Shown: in pieces, positions 37,501 to 52,074 of the stretch
Numbering within the stretch: the stretch's first letter is position 1
Layout of the letters: the number at the start of each line of letters is the position of its first letter
Assembly (NCBI RefSeq): GCF_030848805.1
Contig: NC_092362.1
Coordinates: 18,025,642 to 18,089,641 of the forward strand
Length of the DNA stretch: 64,000 nucleotides
Reading direction: 5' to 3'
DNA from: Temnothorax longispinosus
Lineage: Eukaryota; Arthropoda; Insecta; Hymenoptera; Formicidae
Notes under the pieces: model-generated
Databases searched by the model: none
Told to the model about the DNA's origin: nothing
Seen by the model: the letters and a program-made list of their open reading frames with translations, nothing else
Translations under genes and position numbers: made by a program

Positions 37501-40500
37501 TGATCATTGTGATTTTTTTTCTATTCGGAGTTATTTATCATATCATTATTTATAAATCCAGAATAAAGTTCACTCGAAGAAATCGTATATAGATTAAGAA
37601 AAATTAAAGAAAAGTTTATAACAAGCGTTCTAGTTTGAAACTTATTATCAAATTAGTAATATCTACAATAATTGGTTTCAGTTATATAACTTTGAAGTTT
37701 AACGATTTTCTATTTATCACAGAAATATCAAATTCAATTTCTATTTTCTATACTTATCCGTATTAATAGATTAATTAAAAAACGTTACAGATGAATGTTA
37801 CAGTATCCAAAAAGATGCACACGTAGTCGTATAGGACAGAATTATAAAGTATAAAAAACTGCGGAAGAGAAAGAAGTGACCAATGTACGAAGGACCTGAG
37901 ATGACTCATTTTCGTGGAGAGTTGAATTACGGACTACCGGATATGTGGTCGCTGGCAAATGGGTTTCCGCTATAATTCTTATTATACGCGCGAACTTCCC
38001 GCGTACAAGATCCAAATCGAGAAGTGCTAAGACGTGCTTTATGAATATAACATTTAATACATTATAACACTTCTCAATCTTCTCTCATGCTTGTCGGAAT
38101 TTAATTATTTCGAAATATATATTAAAATATATTTCAGAAGTTTTTCATAAATCTTTTGTTTATCAAGTATTGATCACATAAAATAAAAATTAAGAATAGA
38201 TTATAAAATGATTAAAAAATGATAAAATATAAGTGTTTTTAATGTTATAATCGATCAAGTTCTGGCTTAATATTTTCAGGAAAAAAGTAAAAAGTAAACT
38301 AGAAGCTATATCTTTATCTTTATATGCAAAGGAGTCTTTAACGTTTGAATTTTGATTCTGAACATTCATCTCGGATTTAACAATCTCTTGAAATACGTTT
38401 ATTTTACAAAGTCGTGTTGTGCTGTGAGGCGAGAAATCGCGGCAGTACAATTTGGTCGCATGCGGCATGCAATCGTCACGGTACACGAGCGCGTAGTCAG
38501 AGATGATGAAGAGAGGGACATGTGTACTTCGTCTTAACCGTCAGAGAGTATTTCCACCCGCGCCATAGGCGCGATCGCGAGGGATTCACGTGAATGCAAG
38601 ATAGAGAAAGAGATATAGAGGAGAGATAGGAGCGGAAGAAAGATGAACGAGGAGAAGGAGAGTAGTAATAAGCAGGCGCATGATGATGAGTGGCCGGCGT
38701 AAATTAGCCGACACGTAAATTAACCACCCCCGACGAGACACCGCCGACGAATAACGGCTCAGACAAGGGGGGCCAGGCGCGATATCGCACCGGCCCGAGA
38801 CACACTGTAGGTTCGAGGTATCCGGTAAAAAAAGGGCCCGCTCGGCAGCAACCGACCCTGAGGCCTTTAATGAACGTCGCGTGCCGAGCGCGAGAGTATG
38901 CTCTTACCTTGCTCTCGCTTTCTCGAACGTTATCCGTGGTCCTCATATTAATGGTCTATCGTTAGTACAATAATATGAATTATTTGTGTAGCGTCTATAC
39001 AAATATATACTAACTATTTGCCAAGCATCGGACGGCACATAAAGAATTTACTTCAGCTTTAAACGGACTGCCGTGATATAAACTTTAATTCTTTACCGTT
39101 TTATGTTAAAGGGGACCCAACAAGATTTACTGGCAATTTCAGTTATTTTTTTCAAACGCTTCAAACATTAATTATAAGCATTTAAATATGTATATGTGTG
39201 TTTGAAGTACATGTATGTGTGTGTGTGTGAGAATTGATTACTAAAACGTATAAATATTAAAGTAGGTATATTATAGTTATAATAGATATAATGATCACGA
39301 AAGATTATATATATTAAAGCAAGATATTAAATTAGATTTAACATCGCTTTTTTGCTTGAAATAATATTCTTTTTTTTGACAAAAACCAGGTTTCGATTAT
39401 CATTTATTTTTACTTTCTCAATATATTATTTGCACGAAACAGAATTCTTGATACGAGCGCATGCAAAAGATCCAACTATGATCATTTAAATCGCAATGAA
39501 TTTATGTAATAAAATTCTCAGGCGGTACTCTACAATATAATTTTGAATTATCACATCATAGAGTCAAACCACAAGTATACAAATTCAAATATCAACCATG
39601 CATTCAATGAATCTTGTATAAATTTTTTAAATCATGTTTACGAGGAAATTATTGCAACTTATGCTTCTATCGTCTATAACGTTGTGCCAAATGCAATCTC
39701 ATTAAATCCAAGAATTTTACGTATAACATTTCACGCGATCGTTCTTCTGACGTCTAGAGGCGTCTGTATTTTTCCAACAAACTTAACCGCTGATCTATCG
39801 CTTTCTCGTTTAAAGATCCTTCTCTCCGCGCTCGCGAGAGTATTCCATCGACGTTGCGAAGGCAGAGTCAAGTGCACGCGCCGTGCAAGATCCGAGTCAC
39901 CAATTAAAACTGCCTGAACGGGCGGCGGGTGCAATTAATTAACGTGTCGACAGCCGATGCCGTGGCTCTAATGATATCGAGCGACCTCGCGGCCGACGGA
40001 AACAGAGAAACGGGTGCGCTCGTAAGCCCAAGATAGAAATTAGAGCCGCTCACGAGCCGCTCGGCATGCGAACCGCCCGCCGCCGCCTCTTTTTTTCGCT
40101 ACCGTCTCTGCGGCCATGCAAACAGTAACCGCATTTGGCGATCATTATAATTAGAAGCGGCCGTCTCGCGAGTAGGTGCCAATCTAACGACTATAGTCAC
40201 AATTGCCATTCGGGAACGCGATCGGTGGCGGTGGCACAAAAATTGGAAAAAATCCGGCCGGACACGCCGATCGAGGTATTGCATGCCGATCGCGCGTGTT
40301 TATGGGTTTTCCTTCCTGCGAGAAGGCGCGCCTGCCGACTGGCTACTCGGTCATTACGTACGTAAACGCGAGGTTTGCTTATTATACGAATTCGCGACGG
40401 CGCGGTTTTTTCTTTCGTCGAAACATCACGCACACGCCGCGTACGCACTTCCCGTGTTTGATCGCCGCATTCCTGCAAGCGAGCGGCCGCGTTGAAACGT

Positions 40501-41405
40501 CTTCGACTCGAGGACGTTATTTTTTACATGTAAATCATAATTCTCTTCTATCGCAGAACAGGAATAGAAGTTGGATAACAAATCTGATGGAATATTCGTA
40601 AAAATAAGAAGCGCGAAAAATAATAAGCATTTTCATTTTTCAATATTCTCTCTGATATAATAATAATGATGTATTTATAAACACATATATAAAAAAAACA
40701 TTTTTATGTTAAAAGTTAAAATTGTTGGAAGTAATTACTGGATAAGTAAAAAAAGGAACGTGTAACAAATAACATTATTTAACATTCCAATCGCTTTAAG
40801 TACGTGCGGAAATGATAAATTACGATCGGATTTTGCGCGTGACACGAATCGATCGGCGGAATGGGCGTCGAAATGCTTTACAGAAATCTGATATCGCTAT
40901 ATCGAAACGAATGGCCCATACTTTATTCAAACGCCTTATATCGAGCGTTTACTAATGTTTTCTACGACAAAGGCATAAAATCGCGAATGGCCACGCAGGC
41001 CACGTATATTATGCAAGAACGAGATCTGTGCGGTGCGCGAGCAAGACTGATAACGCGGCGGGCGAGGAAAAATGAGAATGCAGAGCGGGTTGTTTTCACA
41101 GGTTCCACATTCGCATGCGCGTCGTAGCGAGACGGTGAAATTACAGATGCTGAGCAGAAAACGTGTCTGAATGAACAAAATATACGCCTGGTCATTATCG
41201 GAAAATCGCTTCAGTGACGAACATTTTCTCAAAACATTGTTTTTATCGAGTAAATTTCATATTTTTGATATCAAATACCTTGATAATTAGTTTAAAATTT
41301 TATCCTTGATTGATATGAAACACAATTAAAGCTAAAGGGAAGATGGAATTTTTCCTCATGTTATTGTTTCTAAAATGTTAAAGTTTTATATAATCTCCAA
41401 TTATA
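28523..41405. other. Long non-coding stretch with CpG-rich islands
   Basis: About 12.9 kb without a supported gene. CpG-rich islands are at about 28.85-29.25, 31.0-31.9, 33.15-33.9, 36.25-37.5, 38.45-38.95 and 39.7-40.5 kb, separated by AT-rich DNA. Frames reach 171-181 codons in the islands (33055-33570 and 36958-37503) but show no domains and overlap frames on the other strand. A 21-base CG-alternating run lies at 31799-31819. Being upstream of a developmental transcription factor, the islands could be distal regulatory DNA. Confidence 0.4.
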
Positions 41406-41584
41406 CACGGAGAAAAAGGAATCGTAAAATATGGACGACTAACATTTTTTTGCTGCAAGAGCTATATTTTTAGCAACTATTGCTAAAAAGGTTTTGCTAC
41501 TATTGCTAAAAATATAGCTTTCGCAGCAAAAAATGTTCATATTTTACGACCAGATTTGCCACGGTAGTTAATTTTTTTTCCGTG
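41406..41584. mobile_element. TA-flanked MITE (Tc1/mariner-like)
   Basis: The ends read CACGGAGAAAAA and TTTTTTTTCCGTG, each next to a TA dinucleotide (41404-41405 and 41585-41586). Long inner arms also match: TCGTAAAATATG, a CATTTTTT-GCTGC block and AGCTATATTTTTAGCAA appear inverted on the right. It has no coding capacity. TA duplication and terminal symmetry fit a Tc1/mariner-type non-autonomous element. Confidence 0.7.
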
Positions 41585-44255
41585 TAATAATGGAAAGATT
41601 TTATAGAAACTTATATATGTTTTTTATAATAAAAGCTAAAATTTATATACGAAATCATATATATAATTTGCGTAAAATATTTTTAAGCATATTTTCATGT
41701 AAATCTTCGTTATTCGTTATTCGTCAGATTCACGATACTATTTTCACGATTGGTGTAAGGAACCCGCGGTCCGTTAGTAAACTGCGCGGTGAGAAATTTC
41801 GCGCGATTTTGTCGAGACAGTATTAAAATGCGACGCGGTGTCAGGCGTGAGAGAAACGCCGCGCGCCGGTGGATTGTAAAGGCGAAATATACTGCAGTTT
41901 ACAGGATTATCCGGAGTACGATCTTGCGCAGCGCGGCGGCTCCACCTCGCCATCTCCACGGCAGTTTCTATATGCCGCAACGGGCGCGACGCGTCCTACA
42001 TAAATCACCCGCCGTAGACGCCGGGAGAGAGCCTTTTGAAATTATATAGCTCGGCCACGACGAGAATCCGCCCGCGGATTTTCAGAGTTCCTCGCAGCGA
42101 TATCGCGCACGGTATCTAGATGGCAAATCGGGCCGAGTCATCGAACGCGCGGGCGAGGTGCGCTCCTCTCCTCTCGTTGATGTATCGACCGGCCGATCTC
42201 TTCTCCACGCATTGCCTCTCTGTCATTCAACGAATCGGCCGCCTGAGCAGCGTTGCCATCACTCGTTGCTTCGCAAACGCGATCAGAAAAGGGAACCAAT
42301 TGCAAGATCTGACGGCTCTATCCGTATAAAGAAAAAAAGATTGGGTGTTACGCAGATGATCTCGGTTCGACACCCGATCCACCCAGCGTGGGCGCTAGTC
42401 AGTCGCCGTTGTCGGCTGCAGTATCCTCGATTCATCGAGATGTGCCTATTTCGATGTGGATCGGCACGATCTCTCTCGTCAGAGGATGAAGGCGCCCATC
42501 TCTTACGTGCCGCTCGTAAAATTACGAAATTAAATCTCACGGCGCGGAGCGAGAAATTAACGGTCCCGTTTCGCGGACGCGACAAAAACGATCTTGTCGA
42601 ATGAAGTGTCGATTAACCGTATCGCAGTGGTTCTCATGCGGTTTCATTCCCGATTATGGTATCGATACGCTTCTTCCAAAAAGTCAGAAAAAAATGTTCG
42701 CTTTAATCACTATTGTAAATAATTTCACTCCATGCATTTTTGTTTCTTGGATTTTTATTTCTTAGTAATGTAATGAATTTTTATTTTTAAAAATTTTATC
42801 CAAGTGTTCTGATCTAGTATAATCTATATCATATAAATATGCCAATGTCATATATATTTTACGTAATAAAGTAACGAATACCGTTGTTACTTTCATATAA
42901 TTTCATTATATTACATTTTTTAGAGAAATACACACTTCTTCTCTAACGCGTCCATTGTATTTAAAAGCTTTAATATATTCACTTACAGTTAAATAATAAA
43001 GAGATTTTAAATTACTATCGCTAATTAATAAATGTGAATTTCTCTTACGGTAAGGAAATATACGATAAAAATAATGTGAAATATTGCGAAGAAAGTGTTT
43101 TTAAAACTAACTAGCAGACTAGCAGATGCGAGAGATCGGCGGCACTGGAAAATAGCTCGACAGATAGAACGGAAAGGTAAATGATCCACGAGGAAGGAAA
43201 GAGAAGGGGGAAGACGCGTTACGATGGATGGACGGACGGTATTATATGGTGACTATGGCCGTGGTGAAGGCGAGTTTTTATCGCGGCCACCATCTGGCCG
43301 TCTGATCGTCATTACCGCCCTAAGTGATCCTCGCATGACCGACCGGACTTTGCACCACGTCACCACAGCTCGTTACGAACAGCCTCGATTTTTCGCGGGT
43401 ATCACTATTACGTTTCCGCAGCCGTTCTTAGAACGAATAAAAGTCCGCAAGTAAAGCTTTCTTCAAAAGTAAAGTTACCGAGAGCAAAGTAAATCTGTAA
43501 ATAGAATTGTCGCTATATCTGGCAAAATAACATTCGCCAGCGTATAAACGATATATGCCATGGCGCAGATAAAATATTAATTCCAAATATTTTAATTACA
43601 AGTTTGTTTTTAATTGATGATTTTATCCACTGCGAAACATGCTGATAAATGTTGTAATATGCGCTCGGAACAGGTATGTCGGGTGGGATTATGTGAAAAC
43701 GAAGTTAATAAGAAAATAATGCGCATGCTGAAAACGAAAAGGAAATACACAATATAATGGATAATTAATGACGAGTTTGAATAAAATTTATCGCACTCGC
43801 ATAAATCGCTATTTCGTATCTCGTGCAGTATTACGCGGGTAAATGCGATATACTTTTCAAATTTGGAAAAAAATGACGGTGCAGAAATTATAATAGTTTA
43901 TTTTATGTCTAACGTTAAAAAATTTGCATTTTTTATATCTTTATGGGCTTTAACTTATTTTTTACAATTGCGATAAACTAAATTTTGATAAAAGAGAAAG
44001 AATATATTGAGCATGCTACAAACTTCGGTATTTAAGTTAATTATTTTTCATCATTTATTATATAATTTATATCGTTTCGAGATTTTATGTACGCTCTCGC
44101 TAATCCGGCACTTCAATAATACGATACGTCTAATAATCTGGCATTATTATGGGCTTCCGCGGTCCTTAGTCGAGAAGCGGGTTTGATGCTCTTACGTATA
44201 TTGTTTATTTATTCATTAGTGATTTATTCACTAGATCTTCGCCAACACAGAATTA
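41585..44255. other. Non-coding stretch
   Basis: A CpG-rich island at about 41.75-42.65 kb is followed by AT-rich DNA and a smaller island at 43.1-43.45 kb. Overlapping frames of up to 148 codons on both strands of the first island have no recognisable domains. Confidence 0.45.
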
Positions 44256-44455
44256 CACAGTAAAAAATTTAATGTCCCAGAAAGTCCACTCTAAATTTTG
44301 TGTTAAAATAACTCATGCGTTGTGTTATTTTTTACATTCAGAAATGTTATTTTAGTCGATATAACATTTCTAAATGTAAAAAATAACACAATGCATGAGT
44401 TATTTTAACACAAAATTTAAAGTGGACTTTCTGGGACATTAAATTTTTTACAGTG
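44256..44455. mobile_element. TA-flanked palindromic MITE
   Basis: Nearly the whole 200 bases fold back: the left arm CACAGTAAAAAATTTAATG followed by TCCCAGAAAGTCCACT is matched in inverse at the right end. The symmetry continues to a loop near 44345-44365. TA flanks both ends (44254-44255 and 44456-44457). There is no coding content. The CAC-starting, A-rich ends resemble those of the element at 41406. Confidence 0.75.
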
Positions 44456-44457
44456 TA

Positions 44458-47400
44458 TTTGCGCGAAAATTCAATGTCGCTTTTCTAGTTTTATTTTGTT
44501 GACTGTATATTCAATAACAGTTTTAAAATCCGTTTTTAAATACATTAATATCAATATATAAAATAAATAAGTAAGTAGGTAAATAATTAAACAAATGAAT
44601 GCATATAAGATTGTTTTATAATAATAATCTTAATTCCCAAAAAGATTCGAACGTACATTCCTTTAGTCTTACTTTTCCTTACTAATTGCATTTATCCACT
44701 CTTTCATATTTCTGACTATAGTAGACGTATGATAGAAACTGATTTATGCTACCGTGTCATCCGTTTTTCCGCTAAGCCTATCGGGCAGCCGGTCGCATTC
44801 CTCGTTTTCACGAACTTTTCGTTTTATGGCTTCATCGGTGGCAACGGATTAACCGATCCGTCCGTACGGGCGTGAGTTTCTCCGCGAGGAAACACGGTTT
44901 GATTGCCGCTATAAAGATGTTTCGCAGCGATTTCCTTTCGCGCTTCGCCGAGATCGATGTAGACGAGCGGGATAGGGAAAAAAATGGAAGTAAAGAGAAA
45001 AAAGTTATAAAACAGTCGCGATTGCACGTCAGTAATCGCTTAACCTGCCAGACGTCGTACGGAATTCCGATCTGTGTCTACGACTTAGCAATGTAGAAAG
45101 AAAAATACTGCTGGTTCGGCGAATGAACGCTTCAAAGCGTGTTGCTGCGACACTGTCTCATTCTGATCCGTTGGATCCCGCAGGGGTAATTGGTCTGTAC
45201 TTTTCTGTACAGTTATTTGGGCTTAGCGAATCCACGGACTCATTGACAATATGCTGCGACCGCTCATGTATCATTTACACATAACGTACATTTGTTTTTA
45301 TGAGTGATAGTGCAATATATATTTGAAGAAAAATAAAAGAAAGATACGACTCAATTTAAAAGTATAAAAAAAGTAAAAATAAGAACTAGATTACTAGATT
45401 GATAGGGTAAACTCGAGTAAGATGGCCATAGAGGGACGGTGGCCAATCCATGTTCATTCGATGTTTCATGGCGAGCTAGCATTTGAAACATAGCGAAAGT
45501 TAAAGTTTACTTTTTATTTATATCTTCTTTGAATTAAAGAAGAATAATTCGTTATATAGCGTAAATAGTTGATTTTGGAAATTGACGTGAGATCGAATGA
45601 AAAGGAGATCAGTATGTTACGAATTAATAGGAAATTGGAAATTATCTCTTAAAAAGAGGACCATCGATCGAAACGTCGAGTTCGTTAATTGATGCACATT
45701 AGTGTGCGATTCAACGTTGATAATTTTGTTCGAAATTAAACATCGCGATCTTTTATCCTATATTTGGAATACCGTTGACTTTCCTTAAATCCACGACGGG
45801 TAATTATCACAAATGAATTTTTTATCGAAGCCGGAATACATAAAATGTAAGCCAAAAAAGAAACAAAAAAACAAAAAAGGAACACGCCTGCGGATGCAAT
45901 TAAGAAAATGCGCCTCTCGATCGCGATTTTACAGCCCGCCGATTTAATTAACGCTTATTAACTTGTTTTAATCGCTGGTTTTCCCCCTCCTCATTCGGAC
46001 GACTTTCCTGTTACCTCGACTCGAAGAAAAAATCAAGAAGTCGTTAATAACAATGACACATTTTTAATTGCATTCAGCCCACATTGCCGGCGAAAATCAC
46101 TGAATTGACTGCATACCTCGAGCCGTCTCGAACGACCGTGCGCCGTGTGCCCCTCGTTCATTTATCAAAAATAATTATGAAGATTTTGACGAATGCACCG
46201 GTGCGGTGGGGCGACAAACACGCTTCTTTCCGCGCTTCTCGCCGCTGCACGTATACACTTTGCTAAAATGAGCCGATCGATTAACGGTCTGAATACACCG
46301 ACTTTCATCTCGCCCGCGATTCATTAATACCAACGATTTATTACGAAGTAAAACGCACCACTTTCATCTCCGGTGCAATCGTCGGGAATTCCAACGGAAC
46401 TTGCGCGGGAGAACTTGTTACAAGGTCTAATGCCACGTGGTTCCAGCATACGGAATTGCTAACTTTCTCGAAATCATCAACGAACAGAGTTTATTGTATT
46501 CATTCCAGGAGCATTGCGTTAAACATTTTTCACGAAACTTTTATTAAACCATATTTATTTTACGATCTTACTTATAACACTGCTTTTTATTCCTATATGG
46601 ATCCTAATTGTGCGCATTCATTGATAAAAGAATTGTATCTTTTAACTATTTAACTTAACGTTTGTTCCACTTTCGCGCGAGTTTGGCTTTCTAAAGTTTG
46701 GTCTCTCGTAAACTCTGGGTTAAGCAGTGATCTTGCAGACAAGAAAGCATTAAAATGCCGCTGCGTACATACATTGTAAATAATAGTACAATTGGATTTC
46801 ATTAGGGAGAGAATATATTAGGCAATTTTTTCATTTTAAACATTTCGTTTCTCATAAGAGTTTAGGGGTATGTTTGGTTCAGCTTATTTCATCTGCACAG
46901 ATTATTACTTAATCCGTTGGTACTTGCTAGTTATTCATAGCGTAGAATCTACACTAAAGAATGAGGTGAAGGTATCAGTCGCTGTGAGGAATTAAGCTCG
47001 AATAAGCATTTCGTGACATTTTTCATGATTACGCACACAGACGTGTTCATATCTCTGCCGTGAGTTGAACCAAATATTACGATATTAAATTATCGCCATG
47101 TATGATTACAATAATTTAATACATGAAAAAATTTAATATATGAAAACGACGACTTTGTTGTCGTTTTACGCGTCAAATGCTCATCGTTACGCGAACAACA
47201 GCTGATTATCTCCGACTCGATGAATCGAGATAATTATCACTTTGATATGTTTTATCATTTGTATGAAAGAAAATTATAAGTAGCACGTGTGATTTTTGTA
47301 CAGTATTTCTGCACAGTAGCGGAATTATTTGATATTTCTTGCGCGCTAATATCAAATCATTATTATGAAGCTAATTCATACGTTGAGAAAAATGCAACAT

Positions 47401-50400
47401 TATTCAAGTGTTATAATAAAATTATAGCTATAGTTCTGATCGCTGAAGTAAAAAATATTACTCCAACGGTACTCTTATGTTCTAAAGCGCAATTATTATT
47501 GCAGATAAAGTTACTCTCACGATAAGATGCATTATAGAAAAATTATCACGGTGTGAGCTCGTTTATTTTACAACAGTGATATTGACAGCTTTAGTCTCTA
47601 TATTACTTTATTCTGTATCTCCGTCGCCTTAACGTGAGCTCTCGAAGAATCGACTTTCCAAGAAAGAAGAGCTCGTGCACGCAAGAACTCGTTGTGAGAA
47701 GAACTTCACGAAGTCGCAGTAACGCCATTAAAGCTACTGAGATTTTGCGCGGTTTTGCGAACAGCACCCGCTATCTCCGGTCTGCAATCGAGGTTGATAA
47801 TTATCGGTTTGATATGGTCTGTCGCACAAACACGGGATCGAATAACTTGTGCGGTAGTCACGGCTATTACGTCGGTACGCTTGATTTTACGCGGTGATAC
47901 TTTCATCCGCGTAAAAGATGATGACTAATACATACCGTTTGATTACTGACTCAATTAACGGCCGATTTGTTTTGTGCAAATCGTGTTAAAGATAATCTGA
48001 CGGATTTTCACCGTTCTCGTAATATCGTTTTATTTTATGTAACGTGATAATTTATCATGCCAATATCTCGTGCTATCTATTCGTGCTTCTGTAGAAAAGA
48101 GACGTATTAATTTCGATGTTTTTTGTCATTAAAGATGCAATATTACGAGGAAATTGCAAGCTTTTTGAGAAGTTTTACAGTTTTTAAATCCAAAATCTTT
48201 AAAACATTCTAATTTAAAATATATTATATAATTTTTCTTCTATTATTTAAATTCAGGAAGATTAAAATAATACATAATTTAGTCCTAATGGTTTCGAAAG
48301 TTTTTTTTCAACAATGATACAGATATTTGCTCTAACCGAAAAGCCAAAGATATGCGGTATAATCACAAAAGGCTAGGGAAAGAGCACAATGATCGCACGT
48401 CAGTGGGAGGCCTTTCTTATGTCGCAACGGACACTCCGAAGACTCTTCGGAGAAGGATCTCGAGAGAAAAGAAGTCCTAATGGCGATGTGTCTGCACAAG
48501 GACGAAGGTAAAGCGCGCAGGAGGGTGGAAGAAAAAGAGAGGAAAGACCGGACAGGTGCCACACGCTGAGGCGCTCACCATACGCCGGTTAATGCGATCT
48601 CGCCGGCGGTTTCGTCGTCTTTCCGCGCCATGAGCCTTTGCGATAATTGTCGCATAAAGTCGACACATTATTGCGTTACGGCCTTCCGCGGAGGCCCCGC
48701 GAGATATTATGGCTATTCCACTTGCCCACATAATGGCGGCCCCACGCGACGCCGCGCCGTCGACATCGTCCTCCGGAAGGACTTCTTCTTCGGACCCATC
48801 GCTTCAGAATTAATGGAAATAAGCGCCGAGAGAAGAAGAGCCGCGAGAACGGCAGATTTCAACCTGGCAGATTTCTCTTCTAACTTTTCCAAGACGATAA
48901 ATCGCCTAAGAATATCACGTGATTCTTTTCTTTCGGTACATGTATATAATTGCGGCGATTTATTATACTCTCGATATTCGAGCTTTTTTCTAGAAATTTT
49001 CTCTCTCCGGAATTCCTAGATAATTTCTGTCGGTGTCTATTTTCCGACAATGCAAAAAGACGTAGGATGATGATGAAGAAACGTTATAGTGATATGTGTG
49101 CGACGCAAATGCCTGGAGAGTTTTCGTGGCATTCTCGAGATCTCTTACGAGACTGTTCTCGAGCGAACGAAATTGCAAATGAGCTACTCACTTCGTCGAG
49201 ATTCCGCCAAGACAAACAAAAGGCATTAACCCTCGATTTCTTCATGTTTTAGAAGTCACCGCCTCCGCGTCGTACCGACGCGTAAGTCTTAACGGGACAC
49301 TATAGTATGCTAGGAATAGCTAATTAAAAATTTTTACATTAATCCCACGGTAACCGCTAATATTAACTTAGTAATTCCCATGAATAAGCATTATTCTTAA
49401 TTATATATTCCTAATTATACATATATATATATATATGTATAAAAGCATAGTAATTGAAATACTAAATAAATATAGGAGCGCATAAAAGCATCAGATTACT
49501 AAAGGAATATTTATTATGAGTTATTTCTATATGATTTATTTTCATGAACTAGAGTTCATTCTATTCGGCGCGAGATATAGTGTGTGGGGCGAGCTTCAGC
49601 TCTGAAATTGCGTACGCGCTTTTGCGCGTTGGCGGACACCGTTTTCTAAATCATTGCTGTCACTGTCGGCACCGAAGGCTTTCTCTCTTTTTCCTGCGGC
49701 TATCTTCGTTCATCCCGTTTCGCATCTTCGTCGCTCACACGCATGGAGAACTGCGACAATGTCCCAAATGACGTTCTATTTTCGCAAGGAGACGTCGATC
49801 TCCCAGAGCCAGTCGTAAAACTAGTCGCAGGTGCATTAAACCTAGAATAGGCTCCTTGTAACTTTAACTTCGTTACGGTACAGTAAATGTCTCGCCCTAA
49901 CTATGAACGGTTTTGAACGTACGAAGAACTTCTCTTGCGCCGAATTTCCTGATAAAATATCCTATGAACGAGAATTTTACGTGAATTACCATAAATTGAA
50001 TGCCAAAATCTAAATTGCACAATTGTTTGCATAAATTATTGCTTTGAGCAATTTGACATTATCCAGCTAAATATATGAAACAAATATGTCTGTTTAGATA
50101 GACTTGTAAATAAAGATATATATGTAAATATGATATGCTTTCATTCAATATCAAATCGGGAGAAAAAAGAGAGAAAAAAAAATGTAAATTAATCTCATGT
50201 CTCAAGATAGTGAAACAATTAACTATCATATTATAAGTTTAACAAGTATCAATTCTAATTTTCTAAAATCTGAAATTTGTTTTGCAATTATTGCAATGCG
50301 GCTGTTGTATTTGTTTGTCAACGATGGCGAAAGTAATCGATAAATATCTGTTTCGCCGCGTATCTATAATATTTTCCAATTCGTACTTCGCACTTCAACA

Positions 50401-51996
50401 CCACAAGCAAAGATAAGAAAACTCATCACGCAGCAGAAATTTATCTAACACGTGAAGAATCAACTCTGTCCTTTTCTATAATTAAACTGAACTTCGAATT
50501 ACAGTTTCCATACGTGGAAGAATCGGAAAATATAATGAAAATATATTAGATAATGTAAATTCATCGAACAGTTTCGAGTAAAAATAATTATTTATTGATT
50601 ACAAAAGATACCATAATTTTAAAAATAGATGTTATTGCGACGCAACAATAATTATATTTATTTTAATACATGGCTTGCATAAATATATATTTTTTTATAA
50701 TTACGATGCACACTTTACATTATTTCGAAATGAGCGGAAAATATAAATGTTCAATATTAAACAAGATATATACAAACATATAATATTGTAGATAAACAAG
50801 CACGATAATTCCGCAAATAATTCCGTTCAATATCATCGTGTGCATTGTACAATATTGCGTGGAAAAAAAAAGATAAAACAAATAATTTTTTTTATCGCAA
50901 TGACTGTCTTATCTTTATTTGTCCACAGCGAACCAGAAGATTCTTCTGGCTTGTAAATTTCGATGTGAGAAATTCAGTAATTCGAAAATATAAGATAAGG
51001 TCATTAAAGGGACCAAGATAAAATGCCTGAAAAGCCAAACTATTCAAAATAAAAAATTGGTACTATCGATATAATTGATAGTAACTTGTAATTTATACCG
51101 ATAGGAACTGCGTAATTTGTAGTCTACGAATTCTGTTAGGAAAAGATAACGAACAGCTCTTGAATCGTACTACGGAAATCATAATTATAATAACGGAAAA
51201 TCCCGCAAACACTATTAAAATTAATTTTGTTTTTAACCAAATAACAATTAATTTAAATTGATCAATTTAGAACGATCTGATAATATAATGGATTGTAGAA
51301 TATGATTTCTCTGCATACTTTTCGTAATACAATTTTGAAAGCGCGGTACAGCAATCGCCTTCCGCATTGGTTAGCCGCTTCCCTTCGGAGATTAGAGTTT
51401 AATACCACGCAAGAAGGAGCGATCTTATCAAGGAAGTGCGCGGTCTACAGAAGACGTCCGGAAGCGCCGAAGACGGCTTCTCGTCCGTTTTTCTGACTAA
51501 AAAATGATAAATCTCTATGGAGATACGGACGGAGGAAGCGGCCAAAGGTTTCTACTTATTGTTTATGTATCTGTTATTAAATATCCATATGAGTTTTACT
51601 ATTATAATAGCAGATACACGCTTTCAATATCTAATAAGCAGTAACACATACTAAATGTGTGAAAATTATAATTATTAATTGAAAATAACTCTCGCAGTAT
51701 CGTTTGGATTTTGCAATATTATATATTTCGTAGTAAATAAAAGTAATTCAATCCGCGATAATAAATTAATATTATTTATACATATGTAAATTAATATAAA
51801 AAAACAGAAAGAAAACATATTATTATACTTGTTTAATTCGACAGAAACATTCCGTTTTTAGAAAAAATGTTCTATCTGATCGGGCGTGACAAAGTTAATC
51901 GTGCATGATGACTTGAAATTCTTGAAAATTAATCACCAACAAAATAAATAAAGAATTTTCAAGCAGTGTTTTCGCAGTGATCGATAAAACTTTAAG
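44458..51996. other. Non-coding stretch
   Basis: AT-rich DNA with CpG-richer patches at 44.75-45.1, 46.1-46.45 and 48.35-49.3 kb. There are no domain-bearing frames and no RNA genes that I can recognise. Confidence 0.45.
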
Positions 51997-52074
51997 TAAA
52001 TGACCGTCTATTAAGCTGACACAGCCAATTCAGCACAATCTCCAGCCGTTTCGGAGAAAATAGTAGCTGTGCTA

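Noticed and set aside
36958..37503. 181-codon plus-strand frame
   Set aside because: No domain, low-complexity composition, lies in a CpG-rich island with overlapping frames on the other strand, and no splice or start context distinguishes it.
42158..42604. 148-codon frame and its antisense partner
   Set aside because: Frames open on both strands of a CpG-rich island without motifs.
44640..44660. tRNA B-box-like GATTCGAACG
   Set aside because: No matching A box, acceptor stem or cloverleaf around it.
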